DNA of 64,000 nucleotides from Eutreptiella sp. 'Long Island Sound 2002' (lineage: Eukaryota > Euglenozoa > Euglenophyceae > Eutreptiales > Eutreptiaceae): the NCBI GenBank assembly GCA_964036045.1, contig OZ038381.1, positions 100,817,367 to 100,881,366 of the forward strand. The letters run 5' to 3'. A model generated the notes under the pieces. The model did not search any database. It was not told the origin of the DNA and saw nothing but the letters and a program-made list of their open reading frames with translations. Both the position numbers and the translations under genes were made by a program. Position 1 is the first letter of the stretch; every line of letters starts with the position of its first letter. Of this stretch, positions 1-11,000 are shown one piece after another.

Positions 1-57
1 TAGAGGAAGCAAGAGTTCTGACAAGGTTGCTGTAGGTGAACCTGTAGCAGGATCATG
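1..57 (+). pseudogene. Degenerate 3' end of a eukaryotic 18S rRNA gene
   Basis: The first 57 bases align without gaps to the conserved 3' terminus of eukaryotic small-subunit rRNA. TAGAGGAAG, ACAAGGTT, GTAGGTGAACCTG and AGGATCAT sit in the right order and spacing, with roughly ten substitutions. Several substitutions fall in the terminal helix 45 region, where working genes are nearly invariant (canonical TGCGGAAGGATCAT reads TGTAGCAGGATCAT here). I therefore read it as a decayed fragment, not a working gene. The gene, if longer, continues left of the window. No ITS1, 5.8S or 28S sequence was recognised downstream, so this is not an intact rDNA unit. Alternatives are an rRNA-derived retroposed copy or rDNA-flanking sequence captured by the repeat region. 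Confidence 0.75.
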
Positions 58-663
58 TCGGAGCTGCAGCGCCACCTGCTGGCCCACCAGTGGGTACGGT
101 CTGCAGCCAGCCCTATGCGATGTGTATGTATCAAGTAATGTAAGTGTATAAGCAATGAACCTCAGTATTTGTATAATGTAAACCCCCGGCCAACAACCAG
201 GGAGGGCCGGGGGAACGGGTAACAGCCCCGGACCCCCCAACGGCAGCCCCAATGTTGAGCGCACCACCGGATGGGGCATGTCGGCGGGGTAAACATTGCG
301 CAGAGTAACTAACGTAATAAATAGTGCTTACTGCCGTAACTAATGCTTAACGGGTAAGTGGCCTCCCCCAAGGCCAGTTCAGTGCGCCACCCCCAGAGCC
401 GGACCCGACCGGCCGTGCTGAGGCGAGCCCAGCGATGGGTATGACAGGCCAGACTTTAAGTGCTGGCAGCCATGCCTCAGTGCACTCCGCGGGCTTAACA
501 GTCCCAAGGGGGCCTTAAATTCCGTAACGTTCCGGAGTTAAGCCCCGGCGGGATTTAGGGTTGTTCTGGTTAAGAGGACTCACGTTGAGTCCCTGCTACT
601 GCTACCCCGGAGTTATGACCTGCGGTAGTGCTGCCTACCACGCCTCCTGCTGCTCGGGTGCAG
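58..663. other. Non-coding sequence, no gene recognised
   Basis: About 600 bases link the 18S fragment to the first tandem repeat. No open frame of useful length is present. The stretch has a small AT-richer island (about 120-185) with TGTAA pentamers near 139 and 177, the sequence used as a polyadenylation signal in volvocalean green algae, but no coding sequence precedes them. A short inverted repeat of CCCCCGGCC and GGCCGGGGG lies around 184-216. One TTTAGGG heptamer near 554 is isolated and not a telomere tract. Confidence 0.5.
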
Positions 664-1326
664 GAGGGAGCAGAGGACACCCCCCGTAGGTCAGCCCACA
701 AGGGGGCGGGGCGTTAGTACGGTCGGCAGACCGGAAAACCGAGCCCAGGGCGCTACAGAGGGGGGTGCCCGATGCAGGGTGCGCCGCGGGGGGGGTCCAC
801 AGCAACGGCCGCCAGCGGGGCGGGGCCCAGGCCCCCCCCCCCGCCAGACGAGTCGCGCTGCTGCGAACCACAACCCCCTACGGGAAGGAGCAGAGGACAC
901 CCCCCGTAGGTTAGCCCACAAGGGGGCAGGGCGTTAGTACGGTCGGCAGACCGGAAAACCCAGCCCAAGTCGCTACAGAGGGGGGTGCCCGATGCAGGGT
1001 GCGCCGCGGGGGGGGTCCACAGCAACGGCCGCCAGCGGGGCGGGGCCCAGCCCCCCCCCCCCGCCAGACGAGTCGCGCTGCTGCGAACCACAACCCCCTA
1101 CGGGAAGGAGCAGAGGACACCCCCCGTAGGTTAGCCCACAAGGGGGCAGGGCGTTAGTACGGTCGGCAGACCGGAAAACCCAGCCCAAGTCGCTACAGAG
1201 GGGGGTGCCCGATGCAGGGTGCGCCGCGGGGGGGTCCACAGCAACGGCCGCTAGCGGGGCCGGGCCCAGGGCCCCCCCCACCAGGCGGGCCACGCAGCTG
1301 CAAACCACAACCCCCTGCGGGAGGGA
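664..1326 (+). repeat. Tandem repeat of about 220 bp, three copies
   Basis: The marker GCAGAGGACAC occurs at 670, 890 and 1110, exactly 220 bp apart, and the related GCACAGGACAAC starts at 1327, 217 bp further on. The first three copies are nearly identical and differ mainly in the length of poly-C/poly-G runs. Each copy has a conserved block containing GCGTTAGTACGGTCGGCAGA and a C-rich tract followed by GAACCACAACCCCCT. Short open frames on both strands repeat with the array and carry no recognisable domain, so I do not call them genes. Confidence 0.85.
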
Positions 1327-1650
1327 GCACAGGACAACCCCCGTAGGTCAGCCCACGAGGGGGCGGGGCGTTAGTACGGTCGGCAGACCAGAAAAACCCA
1401 GCCCAGGGCGCTAGAGAGGGGGGGTGCCCGATGCATGGTGCGCCGCAAGGGAGGCCTCAGCAACGGCCGCCAGCGGGGCAGGGCCTGAGCCCCCCCCCCC
1501 CCCCCCCACCAGGCGGGCCGCGCTGCCGCGGACCACGACCGCCAGCGGACGCCAAACACCAGGGCCACCCGGTGCAGCGGGCCTCCCCACCCAATGGCTC
1601 GCAGATACAGGGCGTTAGTACAGTCCCCAGGACGGGAGGACCCAGCCAAG
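1327..1650 (+). repeat. Diverged fourth copy of the 220-bp repeat, grading into the 63-bp satellite
   Basis: This stretch begins as a fourth copy of the 220-bp unit (marker at 1327, GTTAGTACGGTCGGCAGACC near 1371) but diverges towards its end. A second GCGTTAGTACAGTCC block near 1611 is only about 240 bp after the previous one and is followed almost at once by the first 63-bp monomer (AGCCAACAGGCCACGACC at 1651). The tail also contains GCGGACCACGACCGCCAG near 1527, which resembles part of the 63-bp monomer. The two families may share ancestry, or this may be a recombination junction. Confidence 0.6.
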
Positions 1651-1985
1651 AGCCAACAGGCCACGACCAAGGCGCGCTGCCCTGTCCAGCGCCCCACCTC
1701 CCGCCCCGGCGTGCGCCAACAAGCCACGACCAGGGTGCGCTGCCCCGTCCAGCGCCCAACCTCCTGCCCCAGCATGCGCCAACAGGCCACGACCAGGGCG
1801 CGCTGCCCTGTTAAGCGCCCCACCTCCCGCCCCGGCGTGCGCAAACAGGCTACGACCAGGGTGCGCTGCCCTGTCCAGCGCCCAGCCACCCACCCCCGGC
1901 GTGCGCCAACAGGCCACGCCCAGGGCGCGCTGCACTGTCCAGCGCCCCACCTCCCGTCCCGGCGTGCGCCAACAGGCCACGACCA

Positions 1986-2047
1986 GGGCGGGACGTTGGG
2001 CGCTGGAGAGGGCAGCGCTGCCCTCTCCAGCGCCCAACGTCCCGCCC
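1986..2047. repeat. 62-bp perfect palindrome at an inverted half-monomer
   Basis: Two perfectly complementary 31-bp arms meet with no spacer between 2016 and 2017. The left arm starts GGGCGGGACGTTGGGCGC and the right arm ends GCGCCCAACGTCCCGCCC. The left arm is the reverse complement of normal satellite sequence, so part of one monomer has been inverted or copied in reverse. I saw no comparable inversion elsewhere in the array. Confidence 0.9.
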
Positions 2048-5000
2048 CAGCGTGCGCCAACAGGCCACGATCAGGGCGCGCTGCCCTGTCCGGCGGCCCA
2101 CCTCCCGCCCCGGCGTGCGCCAAGAGGCCACGACCAGGGCGCGATGCCCTTGCCAGCGCCCCACCTCCCGCCACGGCGTGCGCCAACAGGCCACGACCAG
2201 GGCGCGCTGCCCTGTCCGGTAGCCCACCACCTGCCCCGGCGTGCGCCAGCAGGCCACGACCAGGGCGTGCTGCCCTGTCCAGCGCCCCACCTCCCGCCCC
2301 GGCGTGCGCGAACAGGCCACGACTAGGGCGTGCTACCCTGTGCGGCCCCCAACCACCCGCCCCAGGGTGCGCCAACAGGCCACGACCAGGGCGTGTGCCG
2401 TGTGACGCGCCCAGCCACCCGCCCCGGCGTGCGCCAACAGGCCACGACCAGGGCGCGCTGCCCTGTCCAGCGCCCAGCCACCCGCCCCTGGCGTGCGCCA
2501 ACAGGCGACGACCAGGGCGCGTGCCTTGTGCTGCGCCTAGCCACCTGCCCCGGCGTGCGCCAACAGGCCACGACCAGGGCACCCTGCCCTGTGCAGCGCC
2601 CAACCTCCCGCCCCACCGTGCGCCAACAGGCCACGACCAGGGCGCGCAGCCCTGTCCACCATCCAACCTCCCGCCCCGGCGTGCGCCAACAAGCCACGAC
2701 CGGGGCGCGCTGCCCAGTCCAGCGCCCAACCATCCGCCCTGGCGTGCGCCAACAGGCCACGGCCAGGGCACGCTGCCCTGTCCGGCGGGCCACCTCCCGC
2801 CCCGGCGTGCGCCGACAGGCCACAACCAAGGCAGGCTGCCTTGTCCAGCGCCCCACCTCCCGCCCCGGCGTGCGCCAACAAGACGCGACCAGGGCGCGCT
2901 GCCCTGTCCAGCGCCCCACCTCCCGCCCTGGTGTGCGCCAACAGGCCACGGCCAGGGCGCGCTGCCCTGTCCAGCGCCCCACCTCCCGCCCCGGCATGCG
3001 CCAACAGGCCACGACCAAGGCGCGCTGCCCCGTCCAGCCCCTCACCTCCCGCCCCAACGTGCGCCAACAGGCCACGACCCGGGCGCGCTACCCTGTCCAG
3101 CGCCCAATCTCCCGCCCCGGCGTGCGCCAACATGCCACGACCAAGGCGCGCTGCTTCGTCCAGCGCCCCACCTCCCGCCCCGGCGTCCGCCAACAGGCCG
3201 CGACCAGGGCGCGCTGCCCTGTCCAGCGCCCCACCTCCCGCCCCGGTGTGCGCCAACAACCCGCGACCAGGGCGCGCTGCCCAGTCCGGCGCCCATCTCC
3301 TGCCCCGGCGAGCGCCAACATGCCACGGCCAGTGCACAGTGCCCTGTCCGGCGGCCCAGCTCCCGCCCCGGCGTTGGCCAACGGGCCACGACCAAGGCGC
3401 GCTGCCCTGTCCAGCGCCCCACCTCCCGCCCCGGCGTGCGCCAACAGGCCGCGGCCAGGGCGCGCTCCCCTGTCCAGCGCCCCACCTCCCGCCGCGGCGT
3501 GCGCCAACAGTCCACCACCAGGGCGCGCTGCCCAGTCCGGCGCCCGTCTCCCGCCCCGGCGTGCGCCAATAGGCCACGACCAGGGCGCGCTGCCCAGTCC
3601 GGCGCCCAACCTCCCGCCCCGGCGTGCGCCAACAGGCCACGACAGGGCGCGCTGCCCTGTACGGCGCCCAACCTCCTGCCCCGGCGTGCGCCAACAGGCC
3701 ACGACCAGGGCGCGGTGCCCTGTCCAGCGCGCAACCTCCCGCCCCGGCGTGCGCCAGCAGGCCACGACTAGGGCGCGCAGCCCTGTCCAGCGCCCAACCA
3801 CCCACCCCGGCCTGCGCCAATAGACCATGACTAGGGCGCCCAGCCCTATCTAGCGCCCCACCTCCCGCCCCAGCGTACGCCAACAGGCCACGACCAAGGC
3901 GCGCTGCCTAGTCCAGCGCCCAACCTCCCACCCCGGCGTGCGCCAACAGGCCACGACCAGGGCACGCTGCCCTGTCTGGCAGCCCGCCTCCCGCCCCGGC
4001 GTGCGCCAACAGGCCACGACCAGGGCACGCTGCTCTTTCCCGCGGCTCACCTCCCGCCCCGGCGTGCGCCAATAGGCCACGACCAGGGCGCGCTGCCTCG
4101 TACGGCGCTGAACCTCCCGCCCCGGCTTGCGCCAACAGGCCACGACCAGGGCGCGGTGCCCTATCCACTGCCCAACCTCCCGCCCCGGCGTGCGCCAACG
4201 GGCCACGACTAGGGCGCGCAGCCCTGTTCGGCGCCCAACCACCCACCCCGGCCTGCGCCAACAGACCATGACTAGGGCGCGCAGCCCTGTCTAGCGCCCC
4301 ACCTCCCGCCCCGGCGTGCGCCAACAGGCCGCGACCAAGGCGCGCTGCCCAGTCCAGCGCCCAACCTCCCACCCCGGCGTGCGCCAACAAGCCACCACCA
4401 GGGCGCGTTGCCCAGTCCGGCAGCCCGCCTCCCTCCCCGGCGTGCGCCAACAGGCCACGACCAGGGCGCGCTGCCCTGTCCAGCGCCCAACCTCCCGCCT
4501 CGGCGTGCGCCAACAGGCCACGACCAAGGCGCGCTGCCCCGTCCAGCCCCTCACCTCGCGCCCCAACGTGCGCCTACAGGCCACGACCAGGGCGCGCTGC
4601 CCTGTCCAGCCCGTCACCTCCCGCCCCAACGTGCGCCAACAGGCCACGACCAGGGCGCGCTGCCCTGTCCAGCGCCCCACCTCCCGCCCCGGCGTGCGCC
4701 AACAAGCCGCGACCAGGGCGCGCTGCCCTGTCCGCCGCCCCACCTCCCGCCCCGGCGTGCGCCGACAGGCCACGACCAGGGCGCGCTGGCCTGTCCGGCG
4801 CCCAAACTCCTGCCCCGGCGTGCGCCTACAGGCCACGACCGGGGCGCGCTGCCCTGTCCAGCGCCCCACCTCCCGCCCCGGCGTGCGCCAACATGCCACG
4901 ACCAAGGCGCGCTGCCCCGTCCAGCCCCTCACCTCCCGCCTCAACGTGCGCCAACAGGCCACGACCAGGGCGCGCTGCCCTGTCCAGCGCCTAACCTCCC

Positions 5001-8000
5001 GCCCCGGCGAGCGCCAACTGGCCACGACCGGGGCGCGCTGCCCTGTCCAGCGCCCCACCTCCCGCCCCGGCGTGCGCCAACAAGCCGCGACCAGGGCGCG
5101 CTGCCCTGTCCAGCGCCCCACCTCCCGCCCCGGCGTGCGCCAACAGGCCACGACCAGGGCGCGCTGCCCAGTCAGGCGCCAACCTCCTGCCCCGGCGTGT
5201 GCCTACAGGCCACGACCGGGGCGCGCTGCCCTGTCCAGCGCCCCACCTCCCGCCCCGGCGTGCGCCAACATGCCACGACCAAGGCGCGCTGCCCCGTCCA
5301 GCCCCTCACCTCCCGCCCCAACGTGCGCCAACAGGCCACGACCAGGGCGCGCTGCCCTGTCCAGCGCCCAACCTCCCGCCCCGGCGAGCGCCGACAGGCC
5401 ACGACCAGGGCGCGCTGCCCTGTCCAGCGCCCCACCTCCCGCCCCAGCGTGCGCCAACAAGCCGCGACCAGGGCGCGCTGCCCTGTCCGGCGCCCCACCT
5501 CCCGCCCCGGCGTGCGCCGACACGCCACGACCAGGGCGTGCTGGCCTGTCCGGCGCCCAACCTCCTGCCCCGGCGTGCGCCTACAGGCCACGACCGGGGC
5601 GCGCTGCCCTGTCCAGCGCCCCACCTCCCGCCCCGGCGTGCGCCAACATGCCACGACCAAGGCGCGCTGCCCCGTCCAGCCCCTCACCTCCCGCCCCAAC
5701 GTGCGCCAACAGGCCACGAGCAGGGCGCGCTGCCCTGTCCAGCGCCCCACCTCCCGCCCCGGTGAGCGCCAACAGGCCACGACCAGGGCGCGCCGCCCTT
5801 ACCAGCGCCCCACCTCCCGCCCCGGCGTGCGCCAACAAGCCGCGACCAGGGCGTGCTGCCCTGGGCAGCGCCCCACCTCCCGCCCCGGCGTGCGCCAACA
5901 GGCCACGACCAGGGCGCGCTGCCCTCTCCAGCGCCCAACCTCCCGCCCCGGCGAGCGCCAACAGGCCACGACCAGGGCGCGCCGCCCTTACCAGCGCCCC
6001 AACTCCCGCCCCGGCGTGCGCCAACAAGCCGCGACCAGGCCGCGCTGCCGTGTCCAGCGCCCCACCTCCCGCCCCGGCGTGCGCCAACATGCCACGACCA
6101 GGGCGCGCTCCCCTGTCCGGCGCCCCACCTCCCGCCCCGGCGTGCGCCGACAGGCCACTACCAGGGCGCGCTGGCCTGTCCGGCGCCCAACCTCCTGCCC
6201 CGGCGTGCGCCTACAGGCCACGACCGGGGCGCGCGGCCCTGTCCAGCGCCCCACCTCCCGCCCCGGCGTGCGCCTACAGGACACGACCGGGGCGCGCTGC
6301 CCTGTCAAGCGCACCACCTCCCGCCCCGGCGTGCGCCAACATGCCACGACCAAGGCGCGCTGCCCCGTCCAGCCCCTCACCTCCCGCCCCAACGTGCGCC
6401 AACAGGCCACGACCAGGGCGCGCTGCCCTGTCCAGCGCCCAACCTCCTGCCCCGGCGAGCGCCGACAGGCCACGACCCGGGCGCGCTGCCCTGTCCAGCG
6501 CCCCACCTCCCGCCCCGGCGTGCGCCAACAAGCCGCAACCAGGGCGCGCTGCCCTGTCCGGCGCCCCACCTCCCGCCCCGGCGTGCGCCGACAGGCCACG
6601 ACCAGGGCGCGCTGGCCTGTCCGGCGCCCAACCTCCCGCCCCGGCGTGCGCCTACAGGCCACGACCAGGGCGCGCTGCCCTGTCCAGCGCCCCACCTCCC
6701 GCCCTGGCGTGCGCCAACATGCCACGACCAAGGTGCGCTGCCCCGTCCAGCCCCTCACCTCCCGCCCCAACGTGCGCCAACAGGCCACGACCAGGGCGCG
6801 CTACCCTGTCCAGCGCCCAACCTCCCGCCCAGGCGAGCGCCAACAGGCCACGACCAGGGCGCGCTGGCCTGTCCGGCGCCCATCTCCCGCCCCGGCGTGC
6901 GCCAATAGGCCACGACCAGGGCGCGCTGCCTATTCCGGCGCCCAACCTCCCGCCCCAGCGTGCGCCAACAAGCCACGACCAGGGCGCGCTGCCCTATACG
7001 GCGCCCAACCTCCCGCCCCGGCGTTGCTAACAGGCGACGATCAGGGCGCGGTGCCCTATCCAGCGCCCAACCTCCCGCCCCAGCGTGCGCCAGCAGGCCA
7101 CGACTAGGGCGCGCAGCCCTGTCCCGCGCCCAACCACCCAGCCCGGCCTGCGCCAACAGACCATGACTAGGGCGCGCAGCCCTGTCTAGCGCCCCACCTC
7201 CTGCCCCGGCGTGCGCCAACAGGCCACGACCAGGGCGCGCTGCCCAGTGCGGCAGCCCGCCTCCCTCCCCGGCGTGCGCCAACAGGCCACGACCATGGCG
7301 CGCTGCCCTGTCCAGCGCCCAACCTCCCGCCCCGGCGTGCGCCTACAGGCCACGACTCGGGCGCGCAGCCCTGTCCAGCCCCCAACCACCCGCCCCGGCC
7401 TGCGTCAACAGACCATGACCAGGGCGCGCAGCCCTGTCTAGCGCCCCACCTCCCGCTCTGGCGTGCACCAACGGGCCACGACCAGGGCGCGCTGCCCAGT
7501 CCGGCAGCCCGCCTCCCTCCCCGGCGTGCGCCAACAGGCCACGACCAGGGCGCGCTGCGCTGTCCAGCGCCCAACCACCCGCCCCGGCGTGCGCCAATAG
7601 GCCACGACCAGGGCGCGTTGCCCAGTCCGGCAGCCCGCCTCCCGCCCCGGCGTGCACGAACGGGCCACGACCAGGGCACGCTACCCTGTCCGGCAGCCCG
7701 CCTCCCGCCCCGGCATACGCCAACAAGCCATGGCCAGGGCGCGCTGCCCTGTCCAGCGCCCAACCACCCTCCCTGGCGTGCGCCAACAGGCCACGACCAG
7801 GGCGCGCAGCCCGGACCAGCGCCCATCCTCCCGCCCCGGCGTGCGCCAACAGGCCACGACCAGGGCGGGCAGCCCTGTCCAGCGCCCAACCACCCGCGCC
7901 GGCGTGCGCCAACAGGCCACGACCAGGGCGCGGTGCCCTATCCAGCGCCCAACCTCCCGCCCCGGCGTGCGCCAGTGGGCCACGACTAGGGCGCGCAGCC

Positions 8001-11000
8001 CTGTCCAGCGCCCAACCACCCACCCCGGCCTGCGCCAACAGACCATGACTAGGGCACGCAGCCTTGTCCAGCGCCCAACCCCCCACCCCGGCGTGCGCCA
8101 ACAGGCCACGACCAGGGTGCGCTGCCCAGTCCGGTGGCCCGCCTCCCTCCCCGGTGTGCGCCAACAGGCCACGACCAGGGCGCGCTGCCCTGTCCAACGC
8201 CCAACCACCCGCCCCGGCGTGCGCCAACGGGCCACGACCAGGGCGCGCTGCCCTGTCTGGTAGCCCGCCTCCCGCCCCGGCGTGCGCCAACAGGCCACGA
8301 CCAGGGCGCGCTGCCCAGTACGGCGCCCAACCTCCTGCCCCGGCGTGCGCCTACAGGCCACGACCGGGGCGCGCTGCCCTGTCCAGCGCCCCACCTCCCG
8401 CCCCGGCGTGCGCCAACATGCCACGACCAAGGCGCGCTGCCCCGTCCAGCCCCTCACCTCCCGCCCCGGCGTGCGCCAACAGGCCACGACTAGGGCGCGC
8501 TGCCCTGTCCAGCGCCCAACCTCCCGCCCCGGCGAGCGCCAACAGGCCACGACCAGGGCGCGCTGCCCTGTCCAGCGCCCCACCTCCCGCCCCGGCGTGC
8601 GCCAACAAGCCGCGACCAGGGCGCGCTGCCCTGTCCAGCGCCCCACCTCCCGCCCCGGCGTGCGCCGACAGGCCACAACCAGGGCGCGCTGGCCTGTCCG
8701 GCGCCCAACCACCCGCCCCACCGTGCGCCGAAAGGCCACGACCAGGGCGCGCTGCCCTGTCCAACGCCCAACCACCCGCCCGGGCGTGTGCCAACAGCCC
8801 ACGACCAGGGCGCTCTGCCCTTTCCCGTGGCCCACCTCCTGCCGTGGCGAGCGCCAACAGGCCACCACCAGGGCGCGCTGCCCAGTCCGGCGCCCATCTC
8901 CCGCCCCGGCGTGCGCCAATAGGCCACGACCAGGGCGCGCTGCCCAGTCCGGCGCCCAACCTCCCGCCCCGGCGTGCGCCAACAGGCCACGATCAGGGCG
9001 CCGTGCCCTATCCAGCGCCCAACCACCCACCCCGGCCTGCGCCAACAGAACATGACTAGGGCGCGCAGCCCTGTCTAGCGCCCCACCTCCCGCCCCGGCG
9101 TGCGCCAACAGGCCGTGACCAAGGCGCGCTGCCCAGTCCAGCGCCCAACCTCCCAGCCCGGCGTGCTCCAACAGGCCACGACCAGGGCGCGCTGCCCTGT
9201 CCAGCGGCCAACCACCCGCCCCGGCGTGCGCCAATAGGCCACGACCGGGGCGCGCTGCCCAGTCCAGCGCCCAACCACCCGCCCCGGCGTGCGCCAACAG
9301 GCCACGATCAGGGCGCGCTGCCCTGTCCGGCGCCCAACCTCCCGCCCCGGCGTGCGCCTAAAGGCCATGACTAGGGCGCACAGCCCTGTCCAGCGCCCAA
9401 CCACCCGCCCCGGCCTGCGCCAACAGACCATGACCAGGGCGCGCAGCCCTGTCTAGCGCCCCACCTCCCGCCCCGGCGTGCGCCAACAGGCCACGACCAG
9501 GGCGCGCTGCCCAGTCCGGCAGCCCGCCTCCCTCCCCAGCGTGCGCCAACAGGCCACCACGAGGGCGCGCTGCCCTGTCCAGCGCCCAACCATCCGCCCT
9601 GGCGTGCGCCACAGGCCAGGACCAGGGCGCACTGCCCAGTCTGGCAGCCCGCCTCCCTCCCCGGCGTGCGCCAACAGGCCACGACCAGGGCGCGCTGCCA
9701 CGTCCAGCGCCCAACCACCCGCCCCGGCGTGCGCCAACAGGCGAGGACCAGGGCGCACTGCCCAGTCCAGCGCCCAACCACCCGCCGCGGCGTGCGCCAA
9801 TAGGCCACGACCAGGGCGCGTTGCCCAGTCCGGCAGCCCGCCTCCCGCCCTGGCGTGCGCGAACGGGCCACGACCAGGGCGCGCTGCCCTGTCCGGCAGC
9901 CCGCCTCCCGCCCCGGCATACGCCAACAGACCAAGACCAGGGCGCGTTGCCCTGTCCAGCCCTCCACCTCCCGCCCCAACGTGCGCCAACAGGCCACGAC
10001 CAGGGCGGGCAGCCCTGTCCAGCGCCCAACCACCCGCGCCGGCGTGCGCCAACAGGCCACGACCAGGGCGCGCTGCCCAGACCAGCGCCCAACCACCCGC
10101 CCCGGCGTGCGCCAACGGGCTACGACCAGGGCGCGCTGCCCTGTGCGGCGCCCAACCTCCCGCCCAGCTAGCGCCAACAGGCCACGACCAGGGCGCGCTG
10201 CCTTGTCCAGCGCGCAACCACCCGCCCCGACGTGCGCCAACAGGCCACGACCAGGGCGCGCTGCCCTGTCCAGCGCCCAACCTCCCGCCCCGGCGTGCAC
10301 CAACAGGCCACAACCAGGGCACGCTGCCCTGTCCAGCGCCCAACCATCCGCCCCGGCGTGCACGAACAGGCCACCACCAGGGCGCGGTGCCCTGTCCAGC
10401 GCGCAACCTCCCGCCCCGGCGTGCGCCAGCAGGCCACGACCAGGGCGCGCTGCCCTGTCCGGCGGCCCACCTCCCGCCCCGGCGTGCGCCAACAGGCCAC
10501 GACCCGGGCGCGCTGCCTTGTCTAGCGCCCAACCTTCCGCCCCGGTGTGCGCCAACGGGCCACAACTAGGGCGCCTTGCGCAGTCCACCGCCCAACCACC
10601 CGCCCCGGCGTGCGCCAACAGGCCACCAGTCTGGCAGCCCACCTCCCGCCCCGGCGTGCGCCAACAGGCCACGACCAGGGCGTTGCCCTGTCCAGCGCCC
10701 AACCTTCTGCCCCAGCGTGCGCCAACAAGCCGCGACCAGGGCGCGTGCCCTGTCCGGCGGCCCACCTCCCCCCCCGGCTTGCGTCAACAGGCCACGACCA
10801 TGGCGCGCTGCCCTGTCAAGCACCCAACCTCCCGCCCCGGGGGCGCTGCCCAGACCAGGGCCCATCCTCCTGCCCCGGCGAGCGCCAACAGGCCACGACC
10901 AGGGCGCGCTGCCCTGTGCGGCGGCCCACCTCCCGCCCCGGCGTGCGCCAACAGGCCACGACCAACGCGCGCTGCCCTGTCCGACGCCCCACCTCCCGCC

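Noticed and set aside
550-562. TTTAGGG heptamer as a telomere trace
   Set aside because: Only a single unit is present. A telomere or interstitial telomere tract needs several tandem copies.
635-1308. Minus-strand frames of 76-112 codons in the 220-bp repeat
   Set aside because: They recur with the repeat, are Pro/Gly/Cys-rich and have no recognisable domain.
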